This document shows, piece by piece, positions 49,201-60,265 of a stretch of DNA of 64,000 bases (the stretch's first letter is position 1; every line of letters starts with the position of its first letter). The notes below the pieces were generated by a model that saw only the letters and a program-made list of their open reading frames with translations, was not told where the DNA came from and searched no databases. The translations under genes were made by a program, and so were the position numbers. The DNA comes from Watersipora subatra (taxonomy: Eukaryota > Bryozoa > Gymnolaemata > Cheilostomatida > Watersiporidae): NCBI RefSeq assembly GCF_963576615.1, contig NC_088708.1, positions 44,317,196-44,381,195 on the forward strand, written 5' to 3'.

Positions 49201-50888
49201 TGGCGCAATGTCATGGATAGCGGGTAGCGTAATTTTATGCATGCTCAACCATGAAAACAAGTAGTCAGATTTTATTAGTAAGCTTACTCAAATTATCCAT
49301 TGGCAATGTGCCAGGCTAATAGCAAGTGGCAAGCAACTACATTACTTCTCGTTGTTTATAAGCTGATTTTTAATACCCATGCAACGCCGAGCATTCCGCT
49401 AGTCTTTTATATAATAAAACCAATGTCTGTCTGTCTGTCCGTTAGTCTGTTTAAAGCTACAGCTAAATGCTGGAAAAAAGATTGCATAACAAAGGATTTG
49501 AACTCACAACATCTAGTTTGGTAGACCGAGACGCTGTCAACTGTGCCTATCAATTGCATATTTGGAGTGCCAGTAAACATTATTATTTACTAGGACTAAT
49601 TTTAAATAGCACCACCAGGCGCATAGATAAACATAATTTTAAAAACTACGTAAAGCAAAGGTTGGTTACCAAACAGGAAACCTCATGCGTAATAAGATAA
49701 CTCTAAACAGAATAAGAAAGAGAAACAACTAAAAATATAATAGAAGACAACTCCTTGGCCACACTTGCAAAACGTGTAATCAATTAAGAACTCATCACCA
49801 CACTTGCCTCAAATTACACTCATGAGGCAGCAGATCAATAAAACAGTCTGTGTATGAAATGCTCTGCTGGTTACGCTGACCTGGTCAAACCTGAAGACCA
49901 ATCAACTGTAACTATAACATACAGACCTCGAGTTGTTCAGTATATCCGGAGGCATGTCTTCATATAAAAGGTGAGTATTAATAATTCTTCGACCTTTACT
50001 CTCTTGAGCTGACGAATCAAACCCTATCTCAAGCATCATTTCATGTTTATGCTCTGGTCTAGATGCTGCTGATCCATGGGTCAGCATCATCAAAATTTCC
50101 CACATCCAGTGAGTTCCTGGAGATTAACAGACATACTAATTTTTATACAGGTATGGTTGATGTCTTTAAAGAAGGTAAGACAAAGAAATTTGGTAACAAG
50201 GATTTAAGAGCAGACAAATTTTGATCAGAATTAATTTTGTAGTGAAACACTTTGTAATAATTTTGTTGGTTTGAGTTTGAGCGGTAACACAAGTCAATCC
50301 TAAACAGAGAGTGCTGTCGATAGTCATGAACTGACTGGTTGCTTGTATGAGTAACAAGTATTGCTATTCTGAGGAAAATATTGTTGACAAATTGTTTAAT
50401 ACTGTTGAAGGACTATCAAGAACCTTGATGAAGTTAGCCTACGATCTATAACTTTTTTAAACATAAATTCTCTTAAAATAACATCAAAACTTAAAACTGA
50501 TTAAATTAAATTAACAGCCTGAATAATAAAAACTTTTTACCTTGCATATTATTATATTTAAAAAATTAATTCCAGTTTAATATGTGACAAGAATGTTTTG
50601 CTAAAATATCAGAAAGTCAAATATATATTTTAAATGTAAACATAAACGCTAAAATAGAATGATAAAGTGCTTAGTCTAACTTCAGATATTTGACCTTTTA
50701 CCTGATTTGGGATAATTGAGTAAATAGATGTCTCCATCTTGAACAGGAAATGATTTTCTATATTCATCTAATCTTTTAGCAAGATTTTCAAACGCGCAGT
50801 AATTGTGACCATTGTATACGGCGGCATTGCAGATAAACTTTCCATTGACATCCAGTACCAGCTTGGTCTGTGATTGGCTAAGCTCCAT
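46288..50888 (-). CDS. Cytosolic sulfotransferase (SULT-type), gene C, divergent paralogue
   Basis: Six coding exons are 50702-50888, 49927-50116, 48650-48792, 48008-48105, 47356-47533 and 46288-46415, totalling 924 nt and 307 aa. Intron phases match genes A and B, but exon 1 is 6 nt longer, exon 3 is 6 nt shorter and exon 5 is 6 nt longer. The start is MELSQSQTKLV, directly after an acceptor. Motifs are NYPKSGTHW with Lys61 (closest to the canonical KSGTxW), His111 in NTHLL, HRNPADIAVSFYHH with Arg134 and Ser142, and RKGVVGDWRNHFT (RKG 264-266). The exon-2 and exon-5 donors read GTCTGT rather than the usual GTAAGT type, so those borders rest on frame and homology. Introns are smaller than in A and B, with an AT-rich tract in intron 5. 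Polyadenylation may use AATAAA at about 46090-46095. Confidence 0.9.
47030..47320. repeat. AT-rich low-complexity tract in intron 5 of gene C
   Basis: Nearly pure A/T with recurring TATAATAT and AATATAATA motifs. No unit of fixed length is evident. Confidence 0.7.
49020..49410 (-). mobile_element. SINE-type repeat in minus orientation, intron 2 of gene C
   Basis: Read on the minus strand it has the GCTCGGCGTTGCATGGGTA head (near 49400) and a tRNA-like segment with TGGCCTAATTGGTAGGG and GGTATGAGATCAAATCC near 49165-49100. This is the same order of modules as in the copies at 15186 and 43150. Confidence 0.55.
49430..49580 (+). mobile_element. SINE-like fragment related to 4560-4760
   Basis: It has a CTGTCTGTCTGTCCGTTAG lead followed by GGAAAAAAGATTGCATAAC and AGGATTTGAACTC, the inverse of a B box. 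It aligns with 4600-4740. The whole 49020-49580 block is a patchwork of SINE pieces. Confidence 0.45.
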
Positions 50889-51950
50889 AAGCTGTAAAAC
50901 ACAAAAAGACTCATTACCGTGCAATAGGTTTTTTATTTGACTAACCACATTTAGTATTGAACACAATAACAGTACAGATCTAATGTTTACATACCTCTTT
51001 CTACAAAACGTAATAATTCCTTGTTAATTTGTATTTGTCTTCCCTTACCAATGTATTTGACAAGTTTAGATATAAACTTTAAAAGACAAAGACTAGAGCA
51101 TATGAGCTTGATGATAGTAAATATAGAATCTGAGAGGAGACAACTCCGTTGTATAGCATCCTTATGTCAGCCAGTATTCAGTAGATCATCTGAATTACAG
51201 AGAAATAGTCATTTTCATATAATTGAACTTATCAAAGGTCACTCTTTTTATGAAAATCTTTGCAATTTTTATTGTCAAATGATGTTTTCAGTTAATTGAG
51301 TAAAATAAATTAAGTTATTTGACGCACCCAAATTTCATTTTACATCCTCAAAACCGCCAATATACCTCTGGTATAAATTTGAACTAAGTTAAACAGGAAA
51401 AGTAAAGAGAATTGTAGATAAAATTTGTTTGCGTTGAGGTAAAAAATTTTAACCACATGAACGGATGGTACATTAATCTACGACCAGAGAGTATCTATTG
51501 ATGGTGCAGATATTTGGTTTGTTGAGTTATGAAGTCTGATAGATTTCTAAACATCAGAGACTAGTTATGATTCATAGCTTTTTCATGTTATAACTTAGCT
51601 ATACATGTAGCTCTACATGTTATAACTTAGCATAACACCATAGCCAATTTAGCAAGTGTATTATTTTTACAAATAATGAGTGAGTCAGTCTAAACGTGGT
51701 CACTTTTTGTGGTAAATGTTGCCTCCCTTTGGTGAGACTGTAACGTTATAACGAGTTGATTGATGGCTTAATTTTTGTAGAATGCCAAAGTATGCAATTG
51801 CCAAAAATCTTTTAGTTATCATTATTACTTGCATTATAAACAAGTTGAGTGGAAAGCATCTTCATGTTGATGGATTCTGGATGTTCAAATGATCAACATC
51901 ATTTCATAACTTCACTTCCTTAATATGTTGAGTAGACTGCATTTACCTAC
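50889..51950. other. Upstream region of gene C, no further gene seen
   Basis: A 92-codon frame at 51021-51299 has no recognisable content. A TGCCTCCCTTTGGTGA motif at about 51719 recurs at about 56949 and marks another dispersed repeat. The promoter and any non-coding exon of gene C should be here, but I could not place them. Confidence 0.45.
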
Positions 51951-52389
51951 ATCAATGCTTCTCAAATAGTGGGGCGCACCCTCTGTGGGTGGCACGAGGC
52001 TCTATCAAGAGAAATGTGCTTGGCCTCAGAACACATGTTTTTTTTCTTTTTTTGACTATCCTAAAACAAAGTGCAATTGCACCTCCACTATACTAAAATG
52101 GCAGTGGCGCTCTCAATGTCAGAATTTTCCCAGGGAGCATTCGCTCATCAGTGTAAGGGTTTGTTTGTACAGAGCATGCCCATCGCTCACAGCATAGAGC
52201 AGGAGTATGAAGTGTAGTGAGTTGACACTCAAGTGACACCATGAAAAATATTTAACGAGGATGGTAAGAGAGACAGGTTGAAAGGTGAATATAAAAAGAC
52301 AAACAGGAGTCTCCCAAAAGGAATGACAAGGAAATATAATAAAGCATAAGTGTGTTGACTTCACTGTAACATTTAGTGAGAGACAAGGA

Positions 52390-54640
52390 AAGAACCAGTG
52401 TGCTTACAGTGTCTAAAAGTTCTGGCAGCAGACAAAATGGAGCCCATCAAATTAATGCATCACTTAAAAACGTGACACCTTAATCACTCTGATAAGCCAT
52501 AAAAACTGCCAAATATTGTCAACAATCATCCAGCTTTGTGAATGCTATTTCAGTATACCAGTTATTACTGTTGGCATCATATAAGATGACATACTAAGGT
52601 TCTCAGTACAAAATAACCTACACTATAACATAGTAGCTTATACTGCCTGAATCTTGAAGTGTGCTCCCTGTCATGCTGGATGACACAAGTACTGGAGAGA
52701 TAAAAACCATCCTTCTCCCATAGGGATTACGTGTATGTCACAATTTCCATTTCCATAATTCACTTCTATAATTCATTTCCATATTATTTCCATAACATTT
52801 CCATAATTCATTTCCATATTGTTTCCATTTCCATAACATTTCCCTATTTCATTTCCATATTATTTCCATTTCCATTACATTTCCTTATTTCTAAAATAAA
52901 ATTTCCGTATCCATTTCCATAAAATTATAGAAATATTTATGTTTATGGAAATGGATATGGAAAAGTAAACATTTCCATAATGTGTTTAGTGATCCCTGTA
53001 ATCTCTCATGAGACTGTTGCCAGACTTATTAATTGACATTGCTAATGATATTGAAGAACAGCTGTTACTGTAGAAGACTGCAAAGCAAAGGTTTTGACTT
53101 ACAATTTGACAAGCAACTGGAAGCAAGAATGACTGTTTATTGCTAACATACATTTTGATGGGACAAAGTTTTGGTGTGAGGATATACTTTTTGTAAAAAT
53201 GTCAGAGACAGGGCCGCAGATGAAGAGCTCTTCAAAATGCTGGACTGCTTTTTGACTGAAAATAGGCTAAAGTGGGAAAGCTGCATCGGTGTTTGCAGTG
53301 GTGGTTCACAGACTATGGCAGGGATTAGAGAAGGACTTTGAACACTCATGATAAAGGCTTCACTGAATACTGAATGGACACACTGTATTGTACAGATACT
53401 AGTTTTCCATACAGTGATAACATAGCGATACGCCCTCATTATGTAAACAGCCACACTGCTCTCATTCTGTCGTGATTCAGTTTCGCTGTCTGGAAACGAA
53501 ACAACCGTGTGATGCACCATTTTTGTGTCATGGAAATGGCCTTAGCGACCAGCTCCGTCACCCTTGTGTATGCATAGATCTTGCTTTCCTTTTGTGTCAT
53601 GTGCAGAAGTTTTTGTTGTTGAAACGATCTAAGCTGTTTCTCTCTTAAAGATGCAACCTTGATATAAGGTGTCAGACAACTATAGGGTCCAATGAAAACA
53701 TGATCTGCCTGTCAGCTTAGCGGCGTGCTTCAGCCATGCCACATTCAGGTGCCACTACACTATAGTTCCATAGAAACACTGGCATCAAGGCACCGCTCCT
53801 CTGTATTATGATGTCATGGCTGACATTGCGAGTGTAGCCAATTTAATGAAGACCAGCCCACTAAAGCAAGAGTCCTCTCTGCTGACTGTAAGGGAATGGT
53901 AGCTGAACAGCAAGTTGCACTGTTTCACAGTTGAGCAAGGTGGCTGTCTTGAGAAAAAGTGTTGTCTCTAGTTTTTGAATTTTGAGAGGAGATAGGAATG
54001 TTTTTGAAGCAAGAGCACAAATATGAAGGGGCAAAAAAGTTTAGTGTTGAGAACTTTCTGATGAAGCTGGTCTACCTGAGTGTCATATTTGGACTAAATT
54101 TGTAACTAAATCTGCAGTTTTGAGGAAAAGGTCAACACCTTTTTCACGTCACAGACAAGATCAGTTTTTTCACTTGAAACCTTGCAATGTGGCCTGACGA
54201 CTTTATGAAAAACATATTGAGTCATTTGAGAACCTGCAGACACCTGTTGACACTATTTACTATGATGCCACCTCAGTGATACTATATTTTAACCAGCGCA
54301 TTTCATCACTGTTGGTATTCTTTACAAAGTGCTTCCCTGAAAACAGTTCTCAGTTTGACTGGATGAGAGAACATTTCAATGCACCAGCTACAACTAGTCT
54401 CAGCTCTGATGGGGAGGAGGACTTCATCAACATCATATCTGGCTCTACACTGAGACTAAGGTTTACATCACAAACACAGTGAATTCTGACTGAATGTGGA
54501 GAGGTGATATTTACTTTTAGGACCAACTTCTTTTCCATTTGCACCTTCTTACTTGTATGAGACTGGCTTCTCCGCTGTTGCTACTCTGAAGAGCGAATAT
54601 AGGTGGCGGCTAAACATTGAGCAGGAGCAGAGAGTTTATT
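52390..54640 (+). pseudogene. BED-finger hAT transposase pseudogene
   Basis: Fragments in several frames line up in order. A BED zinc finger at about 52395-52485 (VCLQCLK, then KLMHHLKT and a His, broken by a TGA) comes first. An ETVARLIN piece at about 53012 is followed by a diverged FDLQFDKQ catalytic-Asp strand near 53092. At 53219-53340 is EELFKMLDCFLTENRLKWES, then CIGVCSGGSQTMAGI. A middle segment with RGDRNVFEARAQI sits near 53990 and FPENSSQFDWMREHF near 54330. The C-terminal dimerisation piece SYLYETGFSAVATLKSEYR lies near 54550. Multiple frameshifts, stops and an internal simple repeat show it is dead. The closest families I know are the SCAND3, ZBED5 and FAM200-type hAT transposases. 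Confidence 0.75.
52730..52985. repeat. Degenerate TTTCCATA simple repeat
   Basis: The motif ATTTCCATAATTC and shorter TTTCCAT steps recur through the block. The right end carries the reverse complement (TATGGAAATGGATATGG), giving a small inverted arrangement. It lies inside the hAT pseudogene. Confidence 0.7.
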
Positions 54641-54700
54641 CTGCTGCTGAGTTAATGCTGCTGATCAGTTTGAATATATTATTATTTTTTTAATGTCATG

Positions 54701-57700
54701 TGATTTTATTGTTCAGTATCATATGGTTTGACATAATCAGTCAAAAAAGGTTTATAGTTTAATTAAAAATTTAATTTTTTTTGGATTCTAGATGCATTTT
54801 AAACCTTTACTGTTACAGTTAATGAAGCTAGTTTTTGTTGTATGTTGGACCATATTTCCTTTTCTTATCTGTAATGTTAATAAAGATAGAGTGTTATACA
54901 TATGTGTACTTATAATGATTTTATAGACAAATGATGCTATTTATAGTCACAGCAAAGGTGGTTGTTTGATAAGTTTTTTCTTTCTGTAGGGTATGATATA
55001 CAATAATAGGGAAGCAGTGACCTACTTCAACAGCGTAATCTGTCACTTCATCCATTACTGTGCTTTAATAGTGATAGTATTAAAATCACCATAAAGGCAT
55101 ACCTTGAGAAAAGTAGTAACTCTGAAATAGGCTGAGGTGAAACTAACCAAGCTTCCACTCATCTTAATTTTTGTGCTCAAAACAAGAGGAAAGTTAGGGG
55201 CAAATATGCCAAGTGGGGATTTGGATGGATCGGATTCTTTAACTTCCAAGGCCTCTGTAGAGAGTCACGATGCCGACTGTGTCCGATTTCCAACTGTTCT
55301 ATGTTGTGTCACATTTGAACAAGCAGTTGAAAGTTAGTTAAAAACAACAACCACTTGGGCTTTTTCTTATTTCCCTTTTTTTACCATTCGTTAGCATTTT
55401 CTGCATTTTCATTGAAAATCTTTCCATTTTTTTGCTGATTTAAACTTTCAAGTTAAATACAATCAGTGTATAGCATCTCTTATGCAAGAGATCCAAAACT
55501 CTGTCTCTATCATAAACCGATGAGAGTTTCTCAAAGTAACTTGTACATGTATGTAAAAAAGCTACACATGATCAGCATACCAAAGATTTTGAAGCTGCGA
55601 GTGTAGCATTTTCCTAAAAATTCTTCATGGCTAACTAAAGCAATCTGGAGGACAAATTTTATGCTGATTTCAATCCTTCTGCACCAACTAGCCTGTCAGG
55701 TCATCAGAACTGACAGCATTACTATAGCGTAGTACTAGTACGTACTAGTACAGTTCCAGTAGAACATATATTATATGATGCTACTCGCCGCGCTGCTTGT
55801 AACTTTCTCTTTAATACTTATGATATGAAACAGACTACAATATCAACAGCTGCCAACTGCCAATATGGTGGTAATACTACAGAATACAAACAGCATGATA
55901 TAGGTATTTCTAAGTTCCAACAGAATCAAAACAAAGAAGATCACCTACCCTTTCTGGTACTTCACAAGGAAATAGCCTGTTCCAACTGACTGGCACCCCT
56001 CTTAGATGCGCATAGATTGCTACTTGCTACACATTTGTTTGTGTTAGTAACTATCTAACAGCATATCACTCTTGCCGATTCAAGCGTGAAACTGCGGTAG
56101 ATATTCCCAGTATATGTGTAGGGAAAGGTTGAAGTTGTCACATTGCGCATGCTTTCTTATAACAAATTCATTGCAGTCTTTTAATAATAGTCTCAGTCAT
56201 TGAGCTGTTGATTCAGTATTTATTACACTTTCTGTTGATGAATAAGCCAGCTCTTTACAGGCTTTTGCTAAAACCAATACTTTATTCTACTCTTAAGAGC
56301 ATTTACTAATGGGATATTCTTTGAACTAAAGTGTTCACATTCATACAACAGTGTAAGGGGTAACATGGATGCTTGCTTAGTTAGTAGAAAAACTGGTTTA
56401 GTTTTTATACTATTAATGTTTCCTTTATGCTTACAAAAAAACCGCAAAGACAGACATTGCAACCACTTGAGTTCATGTAGTTAAGAACAAATCTTTAAAA
56501 ACAGGAGCAATAAGGAATGAAAATGAAATGACCAAAAGGAAAAGTAGAGGTTATATAAAATGTAGGAAAAAAATGCAGAAGAAGCAAAAGGAAGAAATAA
56601 AAAAGATAAAAGTTGTAATGAACTATGTAACTAATCATCAAGTCATGAAATAAGGCACAAACCTTGATGATGTCATCATTTTTACTCAGATAACATATAG
56701 AGACAGGCTACTGATATCTTTCCTTACTAGTAGGCTGAGTTCTTTATCAGTTGTTGGCTTCTCTTAATAAAAAGTCGACCGCCCTTCACTGCAACCCGGC
56801 ACTGCAGTTTGTCTCAGACAGGCTAAGCCAAAACCACAGAATTGTTGTTAGAGGAATAATGCTTCTACCCCCATACAACTTATGCTTGGAGCCTTAGCAG
56901 GCAGATAGCATAGTTATCGCCAACAGCAAATGTTTGTCATACCAGCTATTGCACCTGCCTCCCTTTGGTGAACGGTAACACTAGATATGAGAGGATTAGA
57001 AACTCAATGTGAAACGTGCTAATTCTGCTGATACTCTCTCTACTGGTGGATACAAAAGCATTTTTAAAGTTTAAAGGAATTGAAGTAATATATTACTCAT
57101 TTACATTTTATAAGATTTCAGTGTGTAGATTTTTAAACACTTCTAATTGAAAGTTGAAGATTCATACAGCATATCATATATTTTAAGGAACTATATGTTA
57201 GAGCAGTCATTTTACAGATAGTTTAAACTTTTCATAACACTTTGTAAAGTATTTTATCAATTATATTTTAAATATACCAATTTAATTTGTTGGTTCTACA
57301 AAAATTATATTTGCTATTTTTCAACTTCATTTTCTTAAATTTCTGAAACACTATTATTTTAAATACATGCATCGTAAAATTATTATGAAAACTGGCAGCG
57401 AGATTGAAGCAGTTAATGGTCTATTAGATCAGGCTAAAAGAACAATGTCAAGTCAGACAGTATTGAATTACAAAACAATGATGATAGTTTACAAATGACA
57501 AGTGATGAATAGTAACAGATACGAAGTCTTCCTTCCAGCCCTCTCAACATCTGATTGTGATCGTCCCCTGTCTCTATAGTAATACCGCTAGTGGCATTTA
57601 AATTTCACAGACCAAATGTCTAAACCTTTTTAAAAACTACAAGACTGTGATCTGATCAACCACAATGATCAGCTTGATTATCAAACATTTAAATTGTCTT

Positions 57701-57780
57701 TATTAATTACCCAAGGCTAGATAATGTTATCTCTCATCTCAAGGGTTGTCGTTTGTTTGAAGATGGAATTTATAAACACA
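54701..57780. other. About 3 kb without a supported gene
   Basis: AT-rich sequence with scattered open frames of 60-66 codons, none with recognised motifs. A dispersed-repeat motif TGCCTCCCTTTGGTGA lies at about 56949 and a GTACTAGTACGTACTAGTAC palindrome at about 55730. Confidence 0.5.
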
Positions 57781-57784
57781 AGAC

Positions 57785-58395
57785 TAGGCCTGTATTCCCT
57801 GGTTGCAAGTTGGGGCTGCAAATGTTAGGCGACTAGTTATAAACACCTGGGGGTTTAGGGGGCCATGTAAACCCCTCAACAAAGTTCGCGACGGCGCCCC
57901 AAAGCTCTGGACCTTCTAAGCATCAACAACCCTCAAAGTATGCATAAATGCAATCAATTGTAAGCATCAAAATCTACATAAATATATTGCTTATGGTTCA
58001 GGCAATGATTAAATAGGCAAAGATTTTTCTTTATTCAATGAACGATATAAAACTCATGACACTACAGATTTCTGTAAGGGAAACTGACAGAACAAGAGCT
58101 ATTACTTCTTTATTGCAATAGCTCTGGTTCTGTCGATGTGTCCATGGTAGAAATCTTTCACAACTGATTCTGTATCTATTTCAACATCTTTATATATGTG
58201 TAATATTAGAAGATTATTTAGACGAGCCTGCCCCATAGTGCTCCTCATTGATGTTTTGATTTGCTTTAATGCAGAAAAGGATTTCTCACTCACTGCATTA
58301 GAGGCAGGCAAAACGTATACTAGATTTACAGCCTGAAAATTGGTGAAAATGCAAGTTTGGGGGTCTTCTTTACAACCCACTATAAGCAAAAAGGT
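57785..58395 (-). mobile_element. hAT element 3' end, inverted relative to the 26-kb copy
   Basis: In minus orientation this contains a transposase C-terminus followed by about 310 bp of 3' UTR that matches 25863-26176. The end AGGCCTGTATTCCCTGG at 57786 is the same terminus as at 23438 and 26176. The opposite end was not found to the right of 58395. Confidence 0.7.
58102..58389 (-). pseudogene. hAT transposase C-terminal dimerisation region
   Basis: An open 95-codon frame includes PASNAVSEKSFSALKQIK, RSTMGQARLNNLLILH and a YKDVEIDTE tail. It matches the hAT C-terminal dimerisation domain of the ZMYM1-like group (family pattern A-T-N-A-x-S-E-R-S-F-S-A-L-x-x-I-K). Only the last part of the transposase is present; the catalytic core is missing. 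It is intact where the 25.7-kb copy has stops. Confidence 0.8.
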
Positions 58396-58483
58396 TCAGT
58401 TTCCAAGTCCTAATAAAGTCTCACAGGATCACTCATTTGACGAGATCACCACGGAGACAATATAGACTGCTAGTTGCTAATAA

Positions 58484-58560
58484 ATTAGTTGTTGGAATTT
58501 CCAACAATTGTTGGAATTTCCAAAAGTTGTTGGAATTTCCAACTTGGAAATTCCAAGTGA
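58484..58560. repeat. GTTGGAATTTCCAAC palindromic repeat
   Basis: Self-complementary GTTGGAATTTCCAAC units recur three to four times in tandem with small spacers, making a stretch that can form several alternative hairpins. Confidence 0.75.
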
Positions 58561-59334
58561 ATGAGCTTAGACTGCAATTCTTAGGTTCAGGTATAATGGC
58601 AGTGGCTCAAAACCTGGTCAATTTCTGGGTCGTTTTGTAGAAGTGTAGCTTAATCCGGAAATGAAAATGTTTTGTCAGCACTAAGCGACGAGGTTTTAAG
58701 CCAGTGCCAATGTTTAGTTGGTTAGAAATTGAGTCTGTAATCTTTTTGTTTTGTTTAACAAAATAAAGCTTAAACATCTTTTTAGGCAAATCTTTAATTA
58801 AAAATATGAGATCTTTCATCAAACTAGCATAACGTATTCACATAGATGTTTATCGTAGTTTTGTCGTGTTAAGAGTTGAGTGTCCATAGAGAGAAATTCT
58901 TCCTAGAAAAACGTGAAGTTATAGTAGGATAATGCAGAAGAATCCCTTGTGTAAGCAGGATTAGGTTTTAGAAACAAATTATTTGCTGCCAACTGCGATA
59001 TTTGTTAAGTTGCCTGTTCACACTCAGCCAAACGTTCAATGCCTCGAGCATTCTGATTTATAGCTCAAAATAAGGAGGAAACGCAGTGCTTGCTCAGGAC
59101 GGGTAGGAGTAAGAGCAGAGGCTATGCGGGCTTCCATTGATGGGGGAGCATCTACAAAACGCCACAAACGACAGCATTATAGATGTAACTCAGACACTTG
59201 AAGTTACTTTCATGCCTAACAGTCTGGTGAGTGGTAATATTCAGTAACTCAGTTTTAAAATTAGAACCCTGTTGCATGATGCTTTCGTGTCACTTTAGTC
59301 TAAGTGCTCGGTGTCTGAATTGGAGAGAGTTGTG

Positions 59335-59601
59335 CAGAGATGCTCCCAAATCTCTAATTCCAGATTTGTAAAGCATATCAAATCGCTGGCATGCGGTTTG
59401 CTCCAAATCACTTAAAAGGGTGACTGCTCAGCTTTTAAATAAAATTAAATCAAAACCATCATCCACTATGTAATTGATGGTTTTAATGTGATTTAATTTA
59501 CAAGCTGGGTAATCCATTTTCATGTTGCTTTGATGCCAATCTCATGATTGGTGATTTGATCTGATTTGCAAATCTCTAATCAGGATTTGGGAGCATCTCT
59601 G
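59335..59601. mobile_element. hAT-type MITE, 267 bp
   Basis: The ends are CAGAGATGCTCCCAAATC and its perfect inverse. The flanking 8-mers GAGTTGTG (59327-59334) and GAGTTGTT (59602-59609) differ at one base, as for a hAT target duplication. The interior contains another inverted pair around TTAAATAAAATTAAATCAAAACCATC and GATGGTTTTAATGTGATTTAATTTA. No coding capacity. Confidence 0.8.
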
Positions 59602-60116
59602 GAGTTGTTATCAACTCTTTGAGAAGTTGATAACAAGGTGCCATAACACCATCCGATTTGTAGACTGAGTACTTGGACTAATGTCGCTGTTGTCTTCTAC
59701 AAGTCAACTCTATGGGCTTAGTCGGTTGAGCAATGTAGGATCGGAGAAGATATATGAAGCCAGGAAATAATTGTGAAATAAAACTACTGTAAAAACAGTA
59801 ATAAAGTCAGGAACTAGCAAAAACAGATTTGCCTGGTACAATGAGATCGCCAAATTAACTTCCAGCTAATCACAGTGTCCAATGTAACTTTCCAATCTAC
59901 TTCATTAAATTGACAAATAATATTTCTGTCAAAGTCAAAAATCGTCGCAAATAATGCCACTTGAATACTGCATTCACAGTACTTTACAAGTTCAAGGAGA
60001 TGTAAATACACATGCTATGATTGTTTTTATTTTAGATCAAGGATCTCCAAGAGAAGTTTGCAAGGAGTAAGAAACGACAAAGCAAAAATGCTTCCTGAAG
60101 CTTTATAATACATGCA

Positions 60117-60265
60117 ATATCTAGATGGGCATAGAACAGGTTTGTTCCCTATAGCTGTGGGTGAACTGGCAATGAAGGGAGGGCACGCCAAAGGGCATCT
60201 GGCGTGCCCTCCACCTCATTGCCAATTCATCTGCAGCCATAGAGAACAAACTTGTTCTAGATAGG
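60117..60265. repeat. Compact inverted repeat, about 60-bp arms and 9-nt loop
   Basis: The arms at 60134-60190 and 60200-60258 pair almost throughout. The innermost 12 bp, GAGGGCACGCCA with TGGCGTGCCCTC, pair perfectly around the loop AAGGGCATC. Outer parts pair through GGCAATGA with TCATTGCC and GAACAGGTTTGTTC with GAACAAACTTGTTC, with a few mismatches. It could be a small foldback transposon or a structured RNA precursor. Confidence 0.8.

Larger units (their letters stand above)
51953..54700 (+). mobile_element. Decayed hAT transposon, Buster/SCAND3-like
   Basis: A left terminus of hAT type (CAATGCTTCTCAAATAGTGG followed by GGCGC) lies at about 51953, and the transposase relics at 52390-54640 have the order expected for the family. 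The right terminus was not recognised. Confidence 0.6.

Noticed and set aside
53143-53520. 125-codon minus-strand frame
   Set aside because: It is antisense to ordered hAT transposase relics on the plus strand, which explain the sequence better.
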